Source of the DNA: Bacillota bacterium
Lineage (GTDB): Bacteria; Bacillota; Negativicutes; Sporomusales; Sporomusaceae
Direction of reading: 5' to 3'
Length of the DNA: 64,000 nucleotides
NCBI GenBank assembly: GCA_023443285.1
Contig: JAEZVB010000002.1
Span: 1 to 64,000 of the forward strand
A model generated the notes under the pieces. It did not search any database, was not told where the DNA came from, and saw only the letters and a program-made list of their open reading frames with translations. Below, in pieces: positions 44,948-54,300 of the stretch (position 1 is the first letter of the stretch; every line of letters begins with the position of its first letter). A program made the translations under genes and the position numbers.

Positions 44948-45793
44948 TTATGCGTCAGGCAACCCCCATAATTCTGATGTAATCGTCAAACCTTCTGTAT
45001 CTGTAAAAACACGGATTATCAGCCGATGACGGGTAGTATTAATAAAACGGAAATCCTTATCTGTATAGGTAGTTGCATCTTGGCCAGGTGGTACATAGCT
45101 TACCGGTTGCGAGTGGGGATGGCGTTCGGTAACTGTAAGATTAGCAGCGAGCACCGCATTATATAAGGTAGAGGATACTTGGCACATCCCTCCTCCAAGT
45201 CCCTCCTCCTTCGTCCCGTTATCGCCAAATACAGGCGCTGGCTGAAACCCCCGACCGGCCGTCGGTTCGCCGGTCAATTTGTTAAAGGAAAACTCCTGTC
45301 CAGGTTCCAAAACAATGTTGTTGATTAATTTGCCTGTCAGCCGGATATTAACAAGGCGCCCCGGACTATTATCCAAAATTTGTGTAGTATAGCTTCCTAA
45401 TTTGCGGCTACGCACCAGCTTATCTTTAGTAATATCAGGAAGAAACGGCTGATATACCGGCATAACCCTGCTGCCAGCCGCGGCCGCCATCACCTCCCGG
45501 ATAGTAGCTGACACATTCAGTCGCTGTCCCGGGCGTTCGGGTATGATCTCACCACTGTCTGGGTCAAAACCAGCATTAACTGCCGGCACATCTTTGGCTT
45601 TCGCCAAATTAATCAATACTCTGCCTACTTCTTCTGCCGCCAAATTTCCAATCGGCTGTCCCTCAATGGTAACCTGTTCGGCTACCAAATTAACCTCGGG
45701 TTTAGGAGCCGGTGTTTTTAAACCACACCCGACATTACAACATTCCAGCGCTACAATAAACAGCAGTATCAGCAATTGCAAAAACTTTTTAAT
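44948..45793 (-). CDS. VanW-family protein, probably exported
   Basis: The product has a signal-like N-terminus (KKFLQLLILLFIVALECC, then CG), a variable region (about 40-140) and a VanW domain (about 145-265) with NIRLTGKLINNIVLEPGQEFSFNKLTG and GGGMCQVSSTLYNAVL. VanW proteins are envelope proteins of unknown activity. The start is odd: a perfect AGGAGGTGA (45801-45809) has no ATG, GTG or TTG at proper distance; ATT at 45793 is seven bases downstream and gives an ideal signal sequence. An ATG at 45829 in the same frame would put the ribosome site inside the gene. Confidence 0.75.
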   Translation of the reverse strand: MKKFLQLLILLFIVALECCNVGCGLKTPAPKPEVNLVAEQVTIEGQPIGNLAAEEVGRVLINLAKAKDVPAVNAGFDPDSGEIIPERPGQRLNVSATIREVMAAAAGSRVMPVYQPFLPDITKDKLVRSRKLGSYTTQILDNSPGRLVNIRLTGKLINNIVLEPGQEFSFNKLTGEPTAGRGFQPAPVFGDNGTKEEGLGGGMCQVSSTLYNAVLAANLTVTERHPHSQPVSYVPPGQDATTYTDKDFRFINTTRHRLIIRVFTDTEGLTITSELWGLPDA

Positions 45794-45862
45794 ATCTCGT
45801 TCACCTCCTGCCGGTAATGGGAATACCATGGAGTATCTTATTGGCTGATAAATGGAGACTTA

Positions 45863-45892
45863 ATTCAGATGGCGCTTTAACGCTACCTGAAT
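45863..45892. other. Strong 12-bp hairpin before the MurE-like gene
   Basis: ATTCAGATGGCG (45863-45874) pairs with CGCTACCTGAAT (45881-45892) with one mismatch and a G-T pair, loop CTTTAA. No gene here; it could be a transposon-end hairpin or part of an RNA leader. Confidence 0.5.
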
Positions 45893-45913
45893 TCTAGTCG
45901 AAATTATCCAGGG

Positions 45914-46048
45914 ACTTAGACGCTCTTAACTCCCGCTTGTAGAAGCGGGAGTCTTAGAGCGGGTTAGTCATCGGATAAAGAAAACACGGCTTGCGCCGAG
46001 CCTTTGGCGAAGGTGGAAGTCGATGTTGCCCTTATCCTGTTTTTAAGA
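45914..46048 (+). other. Structured leader or mobile-element end upstream of the MurE-like gene
   Basis: A long hairpin at about 45920-45960 is built on CTCCCGCTT gtag AAGCGGGAG, extended by CGCTCT with AGAGCG. A second unit is closed by GGATAAAG (45973-45980) with CTTATCC (46030-46036), and contains CGGC ttgc GCCG and CCTT tggcg AAGG. This compact fold with GC-rich small stems is either a cis-acting RNA for the following gene or the leftover end of an IS200/IS605-type element, whose 3' ends have similar hairpins. No transposase gene is present. Confidence 0.45.
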
Positions 46049-46083
46049 TAGTTATACTTTCTGTTAGGGCAAGGAGGAAGGCT

Positions 46084-47589
46084 ATGCAGTCGTTAGAAAA
46101 CTGGGTTTGTAAAGCATCGGGAATTACCTGCCACTCTGACAAAGTACTGCCAGGATATATTTTTGTGGCCATATGCGGCCGAGCTGCTGACGGCAATACA
46201 TTTGCCCAGGTTGCCACAGACCGCGGGGCTTTGGCCATTGTGAGTGATTGTCCTGACAAGCTGCCGCCGCTCCCCATACCGGTAGTTATAGTACCAGACG
46301 CCAGATTAGCCCTGTCGGCGCTGTCGGCGGCTTTTTATCATAATCCTTCACAACAATTGCAGCTAATAGGCGTGACAGGGTCGAATGGCAAAACTACCAT
46401 CGCTTGCCTGCTAGAGCATATTTTTAGTCAGAGCGGCCTACGCCCCGGACTTATTGGTACCATCCGGGTTAACACCGGAAAGAATTCTATTCCCAGTACC
46501 CTAACAACACCGGATGCGGTCAGTCTGCAGCAGTACTTAGCTCAAATGGTTAGCAATAAAGTGACTCATGTTGCTATGGAAGTATCGGCACAGGGCATTG
46601 ATATGCAGCGCGCAGCCCATGTCAACTTTTCTACAGGGATACTTAGCAATATCTGCCCTGACCATCTCGATTTTCACGGTGATTTTTCTAACTACCTTGC
46701 AGCTAAGATCAAGTTTTTGAACTTACTTTCCCCTGAAACCCCTCTTATTGTCAATATTGCTGATCATTACTGCCGCGCTACTACTGAACATTTTTCCGGT
46801 CGGCTTATTACCGCGGCGCTAGACTATCCTGCCGATATCTGTGCCCGCCTCACTCGCCTGTCAGCCTCTGGCAGCCGCTTTACTCTTACTCTCAGCAAAC
46901 CGCTCGTTACACTGGGTGGTCATACCTTGCCGCCAGGCCAGTATAGTATGAATGTAACCATTCCGGGTCGGCATAATGTTGAAAATGCAATGTTGGCAGC
47001 AACTGCCGCCCTTATCCATGACATAGCACCAGCCGCTATTGCTAGTGCGTTGGAAAATTTCCAGGGCGTGGAACGGCGCATGGATATTTTTGAACTCGAT
47101 GGTCTTACAGTTGTTGATGATACTGCCTTAAACCCCGGTAGTATTGAAGCTGTCTTTCACACCATCCGTGCTTTGCGCTACCAGCACCTTGTTGTTGTTA
47201 CTGCTATCCGCGGTGGACGCGGTGCGGCAATTAATGCGGCCAATGCGGCTACCCTTGCCACCCTGCAGCGCAGCCTGGCGTTTACGCTAATCATTACCGA
47301 TAGCGCCGACAAGGTTGGTGCCGCTGATAAAGTAACCCTGGAAGAAAGGCTGGCCTTTCTGCAAACGCTTAATACATTTCACGCTGACTATACCCACACC
47401 AGCACTCTGCCGTCAGCTATCAAGACTGCTCTCAAACATACAGATACCGATGATCTCCTGGTATTAATAGGGGCTCAGGGTATGGATGCAGGACGACAGG
47501 TTTTGACCACGGTGCTAAAAGCGCACCCAAGTCATCCGCCTCACAGCTATCATCAAGACCCTGCCTGCCAATACTCTATAACGCCTTAA
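46084..47589 (+). CDS. MurE-like Mur ligase with divergent C-terminal domain
   Basis: The 501-residue protein has a MurE-type N-terminal domain (about 1-90), an intact central ATPase (GVTGSNGKTTIACLLEHIF; TTPDAVSLQQYLAQM; HVAMEVSAQGI; DHLDFHGDFSNYLAAKIKFL with the carbamylated-lysine position) and GRHNVENAMLAATAAL. The C-terminal domain departs from MurE: VVDYAHTP is VVDDTALNP, the GGDRDxGKRP loop is AIRGGRGAA, the DNPR motif is missing and AGKGHE is IGAQGMD. It should ligate an amino acid or peptide to an acid using ATP, but probably not diaminopimelate to UDP-MurNAc-dipeptide. ATG at 46084 follows AAGGAGGA. Confidence 0.78.
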   Translation: MQSLENWVCKASGITCHSDKVLPGYIFVAICGRAADGNTFAQVATDRGALAIVSDCPDKLPPLPIPVVIVPDARLALSALSAAFYHNPSQQLQLIGVTGSNGKTTIACLLEHIFSQSGLRPGLIGTIRVNTGKNSIPSTLTTPDAVSLQQYLAQMVSNKVTHVAMEVSAQGIDMQRAAHVNFSTGILSNICPDHLDFHGDFSNYLAAKIKFLNLLSPETPLIVNIADHYCRATTEHFSGRLITAALDYPADICARLTRLSASGSRFTLTLSKPLVTLGGHTLPPGQYSMNVTIPGRHNVENAMLAATAALIHDIAPAAIASALENFQGVERRMDIFELDGLTVVDDTALNPGSIEAVFHTIRALRYQHLVVVTAIRGGRGAAINAANAATLATLQRSLAFTLIITDSADKVGAADKVTLEERLAFLQTLNTFHADYTHTSTLPSAIKTALKHTDTDDLLVLIGAQGMDAGRQVLTTVLKAHPSHPPHSYHQDPACQYSITP

Positions 47590-48179
47590 GATTTTTTGGG
47601 ATTTTGCTTAGGTTCTTTATTTACATAGCCGGAAAACATGGCCTGAAGCTTGGCGGGTTCTTCGGTAAATACCAAATACAAATGCAGCGGGATAGTTGCC
47701 AAAAAAAACATGGTAATACCATAAAATATAATCCGGATGCCCCCAAGACCACCAAATGGCCGACTAAGCCAGGAGGCATACTCGGGGAAAAAGTAGGGCA
47801 GTGCCGCACCTCCTGATAGCAAAGAGACTAATCCCCAGCTAGTGAATAATACCTTTTGGCCTGGGTTATAGCGTCCATAATTGGGGTGATTCTCCGTAAT
47901 AAACAAGGCATATCGGAAAAAGCTGCGCAGATTGGGTACATCATGCCGAGTGAATACTATTTCACGATATTTGCCAGTGACAAGGTAATAGTAACATTGC
48001 CCCCCTAAATTCAAAATAAGTATAACACCTGCAATAATATGTGTTTTACGCATTTCTCTATAAGGCAAAAAGCTCCAGGGATCGTGCAGATACAAGCCAG
48101 AAGCAACAAGATATACGACAGCGGCAAACATAATCCAATGAAAGATACGCACAGGCAACGGCTGCAATAATAGTTTCAT
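47586..48179 (-). CDS. Cytochrome b561-type membrane protein
   Basis: The 197-residue protein has four or five membrane helices with histidines in places expected for b-type haem: PVRIFHWIMFAAVVYL (helix 1), MRKTHIIAGVILIL (helix 2) and LATIPLHLYLVF (last helix). It resembles the membrane subunit of thiosulfate reductase, formate dehydrogenase or Ni/Fe hydrogenase. No partner subunit is adjacent, so its electron donor is unknown. It follows the speD terminator and overlaps the convergent MurE-like gene by four bases at its end. Confidence 0.75.
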   Translation of the reverse strand: MKLLLQPLPVRIFHWIMFAAVVYLVASGLYLHDPWSFLPYREMRKTHIIAGVILILNLGGQCYYYLVTGKYREIVFTRHDVPNLRSFFRYALFITENHPNYGRYNPGQKVLFTSWGLVSLLSGGAALPYFFPEYASWLSRPFGGLGGIRIIFYGITMFFLATIPLHLYLVFTEEPAKLQAMFSGYVNKEPKQNPKKS

Positions 48180-48182
48180 AAA

Positions 48183-48208
48183 AATAAAATCCCCCGATCG
48201 GGGGATTT
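48183..48208 (-). terminator. Terminator after speD
   Basis: AAAATCCCCC pairs perfectly with GGGGGATTTT around GATC, nine bases past the speD stop. The GGGGGA of the second arm lies about 11 bases before the cytochrome ATG and may also act as its ribosome site. Confidence 0.85.
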
Positions 48209-48216
48209 TAATGTAC

Positions 48217-49059
48217 TCATAGCTTTAAATTGACTTTGGGAATATTTTTCCCATAAAAAATCTCAGCCATCTCTTTTTTAAGACGTTGTTTTATTTTTTT
48301 CTTTTCACCAACCATGAGTTCCTTTTTGGCTGTTCCAAACAAATAGTTATCCAGATCAAATTCTTTTAACAACATCTTGGTATGGAAAATGTTTTCTTGA
48401 TAGACGTTGACGTCAATCATTTGATACATGTCCCGATTTTCGCTGGAAATATAATTCTGGATAGAGTTAATTTTATGGTCGATAAAAAACTTTTTGCCGT
48501 TGACATCGCGAGTAAAGCCGCGCACCCGGTAATCCATAACCGCAATATCAGGATGGAAGGTATTAATCAAAAAATTCAGAGCCTTCAGCGGTGAAATATG
48601 GCCGCATGTCGATACATCAATATCTACCCGAAAAGTGCTGATACCTTCATCCGGATGGCTTTCCGGATAGGTGTGGACGGTAATGTGGCTTTTATCCAAA
48701 TGGCAAACAACAGCATCCGATGCCGGCTCACTGAGTTCACACTCACCGCAGTCCTCGCTACTTACAGGTTCTCCCGGTTGGTTAACCGGTTCCTCCGAAA
48801 TCAGCATGGTTACACTGGCTCCCTGCGGATCGTAGTCCTGTTTAGCAATATTTAATATTTTAGCCCCGATTATATTTGATACTTCTGTTAAAATATTGGT
48901 CAAGCGTTCAGCACTATATTCCTCATCAATATACTCAATATAAGAATGACGATGCTGCGGAGTCTTAGCATAACAGATATCATACATATTAAAGCTAAGT
49001 GTTTTGGTAAGATTATTAAAGCCATACAGTTTTAGTTTTTTTATTGATTTAATTTCCAT
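48217..49059 (-). CDS. speD: S-adenosylmethionine decarboxylase proenzyme (class 1, SpeD)
   Basis: The 280-residue proenzyme matches the large bacterial SpeD type: LKLYGFNNLTKTLSFNMYDI, the self-processing site with the pyruvoyl-forming serine in HLDKSHITVHTYPESHPD, and VDIDVSTCGHISPLKALN with the conserved cysteine. It makes decarboxylated SAM, the aminopropyl donor for spermidine. No speE is next to it. A short acidic insertion with CGEC precedes the processing site. Confidence 0.9.
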   Translation of the reverse strand: MEIKSIKKLKLYGFNNLTKTLSFNMYDICYAKTPQHRHSYIEYIDEEYSAERLTNILTEVSNIIGAKILNIAKQDYDPQGASVTMLISEEPVNQPGEPVSSEDCGECELSEPASDAVVCHLDKSHITVHTYPESHPDEGISTFRVDIDVSTCGHISPLKALNFLINTFHPDIAVMDYRVRGFTRDVNGKKFFIDHKINSIQNYISSENRDMYQMIDVNVYQENIFHTKMLLKEFDLDNYLFGTAKKELMVGEKKKIKQRLKKEMAEIFYGKNIPKVNLKL

Positions 49060-49216
49060 GTTGCTCGTCCTTCTCCTTATTGAAAATAATAGGAATACCC
49101 AAACACCGCAACGTACTGTTTATTATCTGAATGCAATTGGTGATAATGCAACTAAAATCCTCTAACCGATTATACCACAACCATCCCAAAAGTATAGCTG
49201 CTTGGAGAAAATTTTT

Positions 49217-49244
49217 CGACCTGCAGCCGCCAAGCTACAGGTCG
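49217..49244 (-). terminator. Terminator after the DUF2156 gene
   Basis: CGACCTG pairs with CAGGTCG (longer with one mismatch, CTGCAG..CTACAG), 31 bases after the stop. On the minus strand AAAAATTTTCTCC follows. Confidence 0.55.
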
Positions 49245-49274
49245 CTCATGATAGTTTACCCACTAGCTGAGCAA

Positions 49275-50183
49275 CTATTGTAATTTAGCAATATATTTTT
49301 CTACCATTTTCACCGGATAATAGGACTCTTTGGCTTTGCGCAGACCCTCAATACCCATATCTTCCTCACGATTGATAAAGGGGATATGTTTCCAAGCATT
49401 AGTGCAGAATTGTTGATTGATCACCGGATAGACACCGCGAATATCCGGGTTAGCCTTCTCAACATGGATAACTGCCGTATCATTGTTTAGCTCTTCGCCA
49501 AAACTAAAAGCTTCAACTTTACCATCAATATAGATTAAACCGCCTGTCAACTTGAGCTCTTCCCAGTGAATAAGAACTTCAATAATGGCATCGCGCTCGC
49601 CCTTTAACATAGCATCCTCATCGCAACCCTTTTTCTTGCACCACTCGATTTGAGTTTCCACACAGCGAGACACCCAATCCGCCGTCAGGGGAATATACTG
49701 ATAGTTGCTGTAATTGCGGAGAAAGCTATTAATATGATTTTTCTTACTGTGATATTTGCGGCCTTTTAATTCAATCAAATCCTTGCTATTATATACATAA
49801 TCAAAATTATCCCGGTCACTGGTAAAAATAAACCGGCCTGGTCGCCACTTTTCAAGGATATCCACCATAAATTTTTCTACCCCAGATAATTTAAAAGCCA
49901 GATTATGTTCCGTACAATAGGCCGCCATTTTCTCAAGGACACGTTCTATCCCTGCATCGCTGCCAAAGGGCTGCAACATAAATTGTTTTTCACCGATACC
50001 CGCCTTAATAACCAAGTAACCATCTACTTCTGCCCACTTTATTGAATACAGGTTTCGCCACATAAACAAGTTAGTAAAATTATAATGAGCGTTCTCATAA
50101 CGGCGCTGACTAAAACACTTATCAAACAAGTCTTTTTGCGCCAAAGTAATATCCAGAAAGTTAATACTAAGCCCCCCAAACAT
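49275..50183 (-). CDS. DUF2156 (LPG-synthetase C-terminal-like) protein
   Basis: The protein of about 302 residues has the GNAT-like DUF2156 pattern: NFTNLFMWRNLYSIKWAEVD, YLVIKAGIG, LKGRKYHSKKNHINSFLRNY and FSFGEELNNDTAVIHVEKANPDIRGVYPVINQQF, ending near GIEGLRKAKESYYPVKMVEKY. Related domains transfer amino acids from tRNA to lipids; stand-alone bacterial copies lack a proven role. The start is uncertain: ATG at 50183 has no ribosome site, upstream TTG at 50270 neither, and a GGGGGG lies just inside the gene before an ATT that would give NFLDITLAQKDLFDKCF. Confidence 0.72.
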   Translation of the reverse strand: MFGGLSINFLDITLAQKDLFDKCFSQRRYENAHYNFTNLFMWRNLYSIKWAEVDGYLVIKAGIGEKQFMLQPFGSDAGIERVLEKMAAYCTEHNLAFKLSGVEKFMVDILEKWRPGRFIFTSDRDNFDYVYNSKDLIELKGRKYHSKKNHINSFLRNYSNYQYIPLTADWVSRCVETQIEWCKKKGCDEDAMLKGERDAIIEVLIHWEELKLTGGLIYIDGKVEAFSFGEELNNDTAVIHVEKANPDIRGVYPVINQQFCTNAWKHIPFINREEDMGIEGLRKAKESYYPVKMVEKYIAKLQ

Positions 50184-50381
50184 TATCGAACTGCAAAACA
50201 CAGCAGGAATAACCACAAAATATTTTTTGTTAGTACTTTCTATTATATGCCGATAGTAAGTAAGGTGCAATATATAGCAATATAGTCAGAATGTTCCTAT
50301 GAATACACTATAAACACCTCTATTATACCCATTTCTAATATGCCTGAATCTCTCAAAATATTATAAAAGCGAGGCGAGATT

Positions 50382-50603
50382 ATGAGCAAACGTGCACCCA
50401 CTCTATTATCCGGCGATTGCCCGCATCTGAAAAAGCGTCACAGCATTATTGCCGTTTACCGCGAGACCCGTATTCCCAATGAAACAGTGCCACATTACCA
50501 AATCGAAGAGATTGAATGCGATTATAGTGACGAATGCGGTTTAGACAAATGCCCACTTGCGGAGAACGCGCCTAAACATCCCCCCGGCATTGGTTTTAGT
50601 TGA
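50382..50603 (+). CDS. Small cysteine-containing hypothetical protein
   Basis: The 73-residue protein has five cysteines, including CDYSDECGLDKCPLAE in the second half, and no membrane segment. A weak GAGG lies upstream of the ATG. The cysteine spacing suggests a metal-bound or disulfide knot. It lies alone between a divergent gene and a repeat-rich region. I recognise no family; coding is supported by the plausible composition and the single clean frame. Confidence 0.5.
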   Translation: MSKRAPTLLSGDCPHLKKRHSIIAVYRETRIPNETVPHYQIEEIECDYSDECGLDKCPLAENAPKHPPGIGFS

Positions 50604-50669
50604 GCAAAAGAGGAGGCTATCGCAACAGCGATAAAATCTACTAATAAAATCAATGGAATGTAAGAGGAT

Positions 50670-50912
50670 GGGGTCTTACTTTTGTCATTGCCACAAAGTA
50701 AGCAAAAAGTCTAGGCCCAAAGCCTCCAAAAGCTGAAAAGCCGGGCGATATTCCTACAATCCGTAAACTCGCTACGCTCAAACAGTACGGATTGCTTAAC
50801 GGAATACCACCCGGCTTTTCTCCTGCGGAACGCTTTTTCCGGCAAAGGCCATTGGGGTTACGGTAAAGAACGGTTCTGTCTGCCGACGGGGAAGTCTGGC
50901 AAACAAAACCGT
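50670..50912. repeat. Nested palindromic repeat cluster
   Basis: The 320 bases between two genes (50604-50923) hold no gene but several inverted repeats: TTACTTTTGT with ACAAAGTAA near 50677-50703; AAAAGCCGGG with CCCGGCTTTT, AATCCGTA with TACGGATT around a CTCGCTACGC loop near 50737-50820; and AAAGAACGGTT with AACCGTTCTTTT (50862-50917), the last followed by a T run and acting as a terminator for both strands. Confidence 0.6.
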
Positions 50913-50923
50913 TCTTTTATTTT

Positions 50924-51295
50924 TTAAAGTTTTTGTACAAACTCCAGCCGTTCACCATCAGGCCCAGCAAAAAACAAAATCTTTTTACCGCTGGCAGTTA
51001 CCCTAGGCTGGTCAAATAACAAGGTCACATGATGCCGGCGGAGCTTTGCAGTTTCAGCCTCAATATCAGTTACCGTAAAAGCAATATGATCCACAATGCC
51101 TGCACCGCGAACCTTTTCGCTATCTTCGTGATACTGAATTAACTCAATAATTTGCTGACCGGCCTTAACAAGCGCAAATCTAGCATGCTCATTCTCGAAA
51201 CTATCTTCTAGCTTACACTCCAGAACATTTGTGTAAAACTCCAGGGATTTATCAACATTTTTAACGACTACCCCGATGTGGTCGACACTATACAT
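50924..51295 (-). CDS. VOC-family protein, glyoxalase/epimerase-like
   Basis: The 123-residue protein has two beta-alpha-beta-beta-beta modules: VDHIGVVVKNVDKSLEFYTN (His ligand), ALVKAGQQIIELIQY (Glu ligand), IVDHIAFTVTDIE (His ligand) and FFAGPDGERLEFVQ (Glu ligand), so a metal site is complete. The family includes methylmalonyl-CoA epimerase, glyoxalase I and fosfomycin resistance proteins; substrate is open. It lies 18 bases downstream of purL. Confidence 0.78.
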   Translation of the reverse strand: MYSVDHIGVVVKNVDKSLEFYTNVLECKLEDSFENEHARFALVKAGQQIIELIQYHEDSEKVRGAGIVDHIAFTVTDIEAETAKLRRHHVTLLFDQPRVTASGKKILFFAGPDGERLEFVQKL

Positions 51296-51313
51296 ATCGC
51301 TCTCCCCTTATTG

Positions 51314-54300
51314 CTATTTAAAATAGCTAACACCAGCACTAAACAGCCGTTGATCTTTGTTGCCCGGAATATTACTGGCAACATGCTCGCCAATCCGCTC
51401 GGAATGAGCCATCTTCCCTAATACCCGCCCATCCGGGCTGGTGATGGCTTCAATCGCATGGAAGGAGCCATTGGGATTAAAGCTGGCATCATAGGTTGCC
51501 TTACCGTCAAAGTCAACATACTGGGTCGCAATTTGCCCACTCTTTGCCAATTGCTCAATTTCCTCAGCAGTAGCATAAAAACGACCTTCACCATGCGAAG
51601 CAGGAATAGCGAATACCTCACCAGCTTCAACATTACTCAGCCAGGGTGATAGGGTAGATACCACCTTAGTATTAACCATACAGGAAATATGGCGGCCGAT
51701 TTTATTAAAGGTCAATGTCGGACTATGGTCAGACAGGTCACGGATTTCGCCATAGGGAACCAGGCCTAGTTTAATGAGCGCCTGGAAACCATTGCAGATG
51801 CCAAGCATGAGGCCGTCCCGCTGCTCTAGCAATCCGGTAACTGCCTGCTTTACGCGCGGATTACGGAACATCGTGGCAATAAACTTACCTGAACCATCAG
51901 GCTCATCACCGGCGCTGAAGCCGCCAGGTATCATGATAATCTGCGCCTTGCCAATCTTGCTTACAAGCGCCGCAATCGATTCTTCAATATGGGCAGCCGA
52001 AAGGTTCCGAATAACCAAGGACTCGGCAATGGCTCCGGCCTGCTCAAAGGCCTTGACAGTATCATATTCGCAATTGGTTCCGGGGAATACCGGAATAAGG
52101 ACCCGGGGCTTAGCTACAGCTACTTTGGGCCGTCGCTTATTGCGTGTTGTATAAGCAGCAAAGTTTTGCAGTCGATCACTGATAAGCTCAGGCCGGGTAG
52201 GGAACACCTTCTCCAGTGCTTGTTCCCAGGCGGCAAACGCTTCTTCCAAAGATATTGTAACCGTATCAATAGCGATAACCGGGGCAGTTGTTGTCTCTCC
52301 CAGCAACTGATAGGCAATATTACCAAACTCTTTATCATATTCGAAGCCGGCAGGCAGTTCAAGCACAATCGCACCATAGTCCGGCGTAAATAAGTCCTGG
52401 ATAGTTACTTCTTTAGCAAAGGCAATGCCAATACGATTACCAAACGCCATTTTGCTGACAGCCTCGGCAATACCGCCTGCTCTAACGGGATAGGCCGACA
52501 ATACTTTGCCTGCCTGGATAAGTTGTGTCACCTTGTCATAAGCGGCTTTTAAAGCAGCAAAATCAGGTAACTCATCTTGGCCCCGCTTTGCACGAATTAC
52601 AACCACCTGACTGCCAGATTGCTTGAATTCCTGGGAAATTGCCTGGCGCACGTCAACAGGCGTTACGGCAAACGCCACTAGCGTCGGCGGTACATTAAGC
52701 TGGTTAAACGAACCTGACATACTGTCCTTGCCGCCAATTGCCGGAATACCCAGCTGCTGCTGCGCATAGAAAGCGCCTAATAATGCACTGAAGGGCTTGC
52801 CCCATTTCACGCTGTCTTGTCCCAGTTTTTCAAAATACTCCTGCAGAGTTAACCGTACTGTGCGGAAATTGCCACCTAAAGCCACAACCTTGGCTACAGC
52901 CTCCACAATCGCATAGACCGCACCATGAAACGGGCTCCAGTTCGAAAGATGGGGATTAAAACCATAGGTCATGATTGTCCCTGTTGTGGTATTACCTGAT
53001 ATCACAGGCAGTTTAGCAACCATGCCCTCAATGGGAGTAGCCTGATATTTTCCGCCAAACGGCATAAAGACAGTACCTGCGCCAATACTGCTGTCAAATC
53101 GCTCCACCAGACCTTTTTGACTGGCGACATTAATATCCTGCAGAGTTTTCAACCACGCTTGTTTACCATTTTGCGAGGTTACGTTTCCGGCGATCGGCGT
53201 ACCTGCAAAATAACTATCACTAGCCGGTGCAGCCACCCGTACGGTAGTATACTGCTTAGCCCCATTGGTATTTAAGAAATCGCGGCTTACACTGACAATA
53301 GCCTTGCCGCGCCATAGCATAGTCAATCGGTTATCATCAGATACCTTGGCAACAAGGGTAGCCTCCAGGTTCTCGGCATCAGCATACTCAATAAATTTCT
53401 GTGCATTCTCAGCGGCAACCACTACCGCCATGCGTTCCTGCGATTCTGAGATGGCCAGTTCGGTGCCATCAAGCCCCTCATATTTTTTGGGAACAGCATC
53501 TAGGTTAATCTGCAAACCATCAGTGAGCTCGCCAATTGCTACCGAAACACCGCCGGCACCAAAATCATTGCAACGTTTAATCATCGTACTAACCGCACTA
53601 TGCCGGAATAATCGTTGGATTTTGCGTTCTGTCGGTGGGTTTCCTTTTTGGACTTCAGCCCCGCAAGTCTCCAGCGATTCTTCGGTGTGGGCTTTCGATG
53701 AACCTGTGGCACCACCACAGCCGTCGCGCCCGGTACGTCCGCCAACCAACAGTACGATATCACCCGGCTGCGGCTCTTGCCGAATAACATTTTGTTTGGG
53801 AACTGCTGCCATAACAGCGCCGATTTCCATGCGTTTAGCAATATAACCTTCATGATATACTTCGGCCACCTGGCCTGTTGCTAAACCAATTTGGTTGCCA
53901 TAGGAACTATAACCTGCTGCCGCACTGGTTGTAATTTTGCGCTGTGACAGCTTGCCTGGCAACGTGTTTTCCAGTGGCACGCGCGGATCGCCACTGCCGG
54001 TAACGCGCATAGCCTGATAAGCATAAGACCGGCCTGACAACGGATCACGAATACAACCGCCCAGACAGGTAGCCGCGCCCCCAAAAGGTTCGATCTCAGT
54101 CGGGTGATTATGAGTTTCATTCTTAAACATAACCAGCCAGTCTTCCAGTTGCCCGTCAATATCGGCCTTAACAACAATGCTGCAGGCATTAATTTCTTCG
54201 GATTCATCCAAATCAGTTAACTGCCCCTGTTTTCTAAGTTCCTTCATGGCAGTTGTAGCAATATCCATCAGATTGATGTCACGTTCAGCCGCTTTTTCTC

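Noticed and set aside
44373..45029. A 218-codon plus-strand frame across the SpoIID/VanW gene boundary
   Set aside because: It runs antisense across two genes with recognised domains and has no ribosome site.
51774..53846. Several plus-strand frames of 120-190 codons within purL
   Set aside because: They mirror conserved purL codons and overlap each other.
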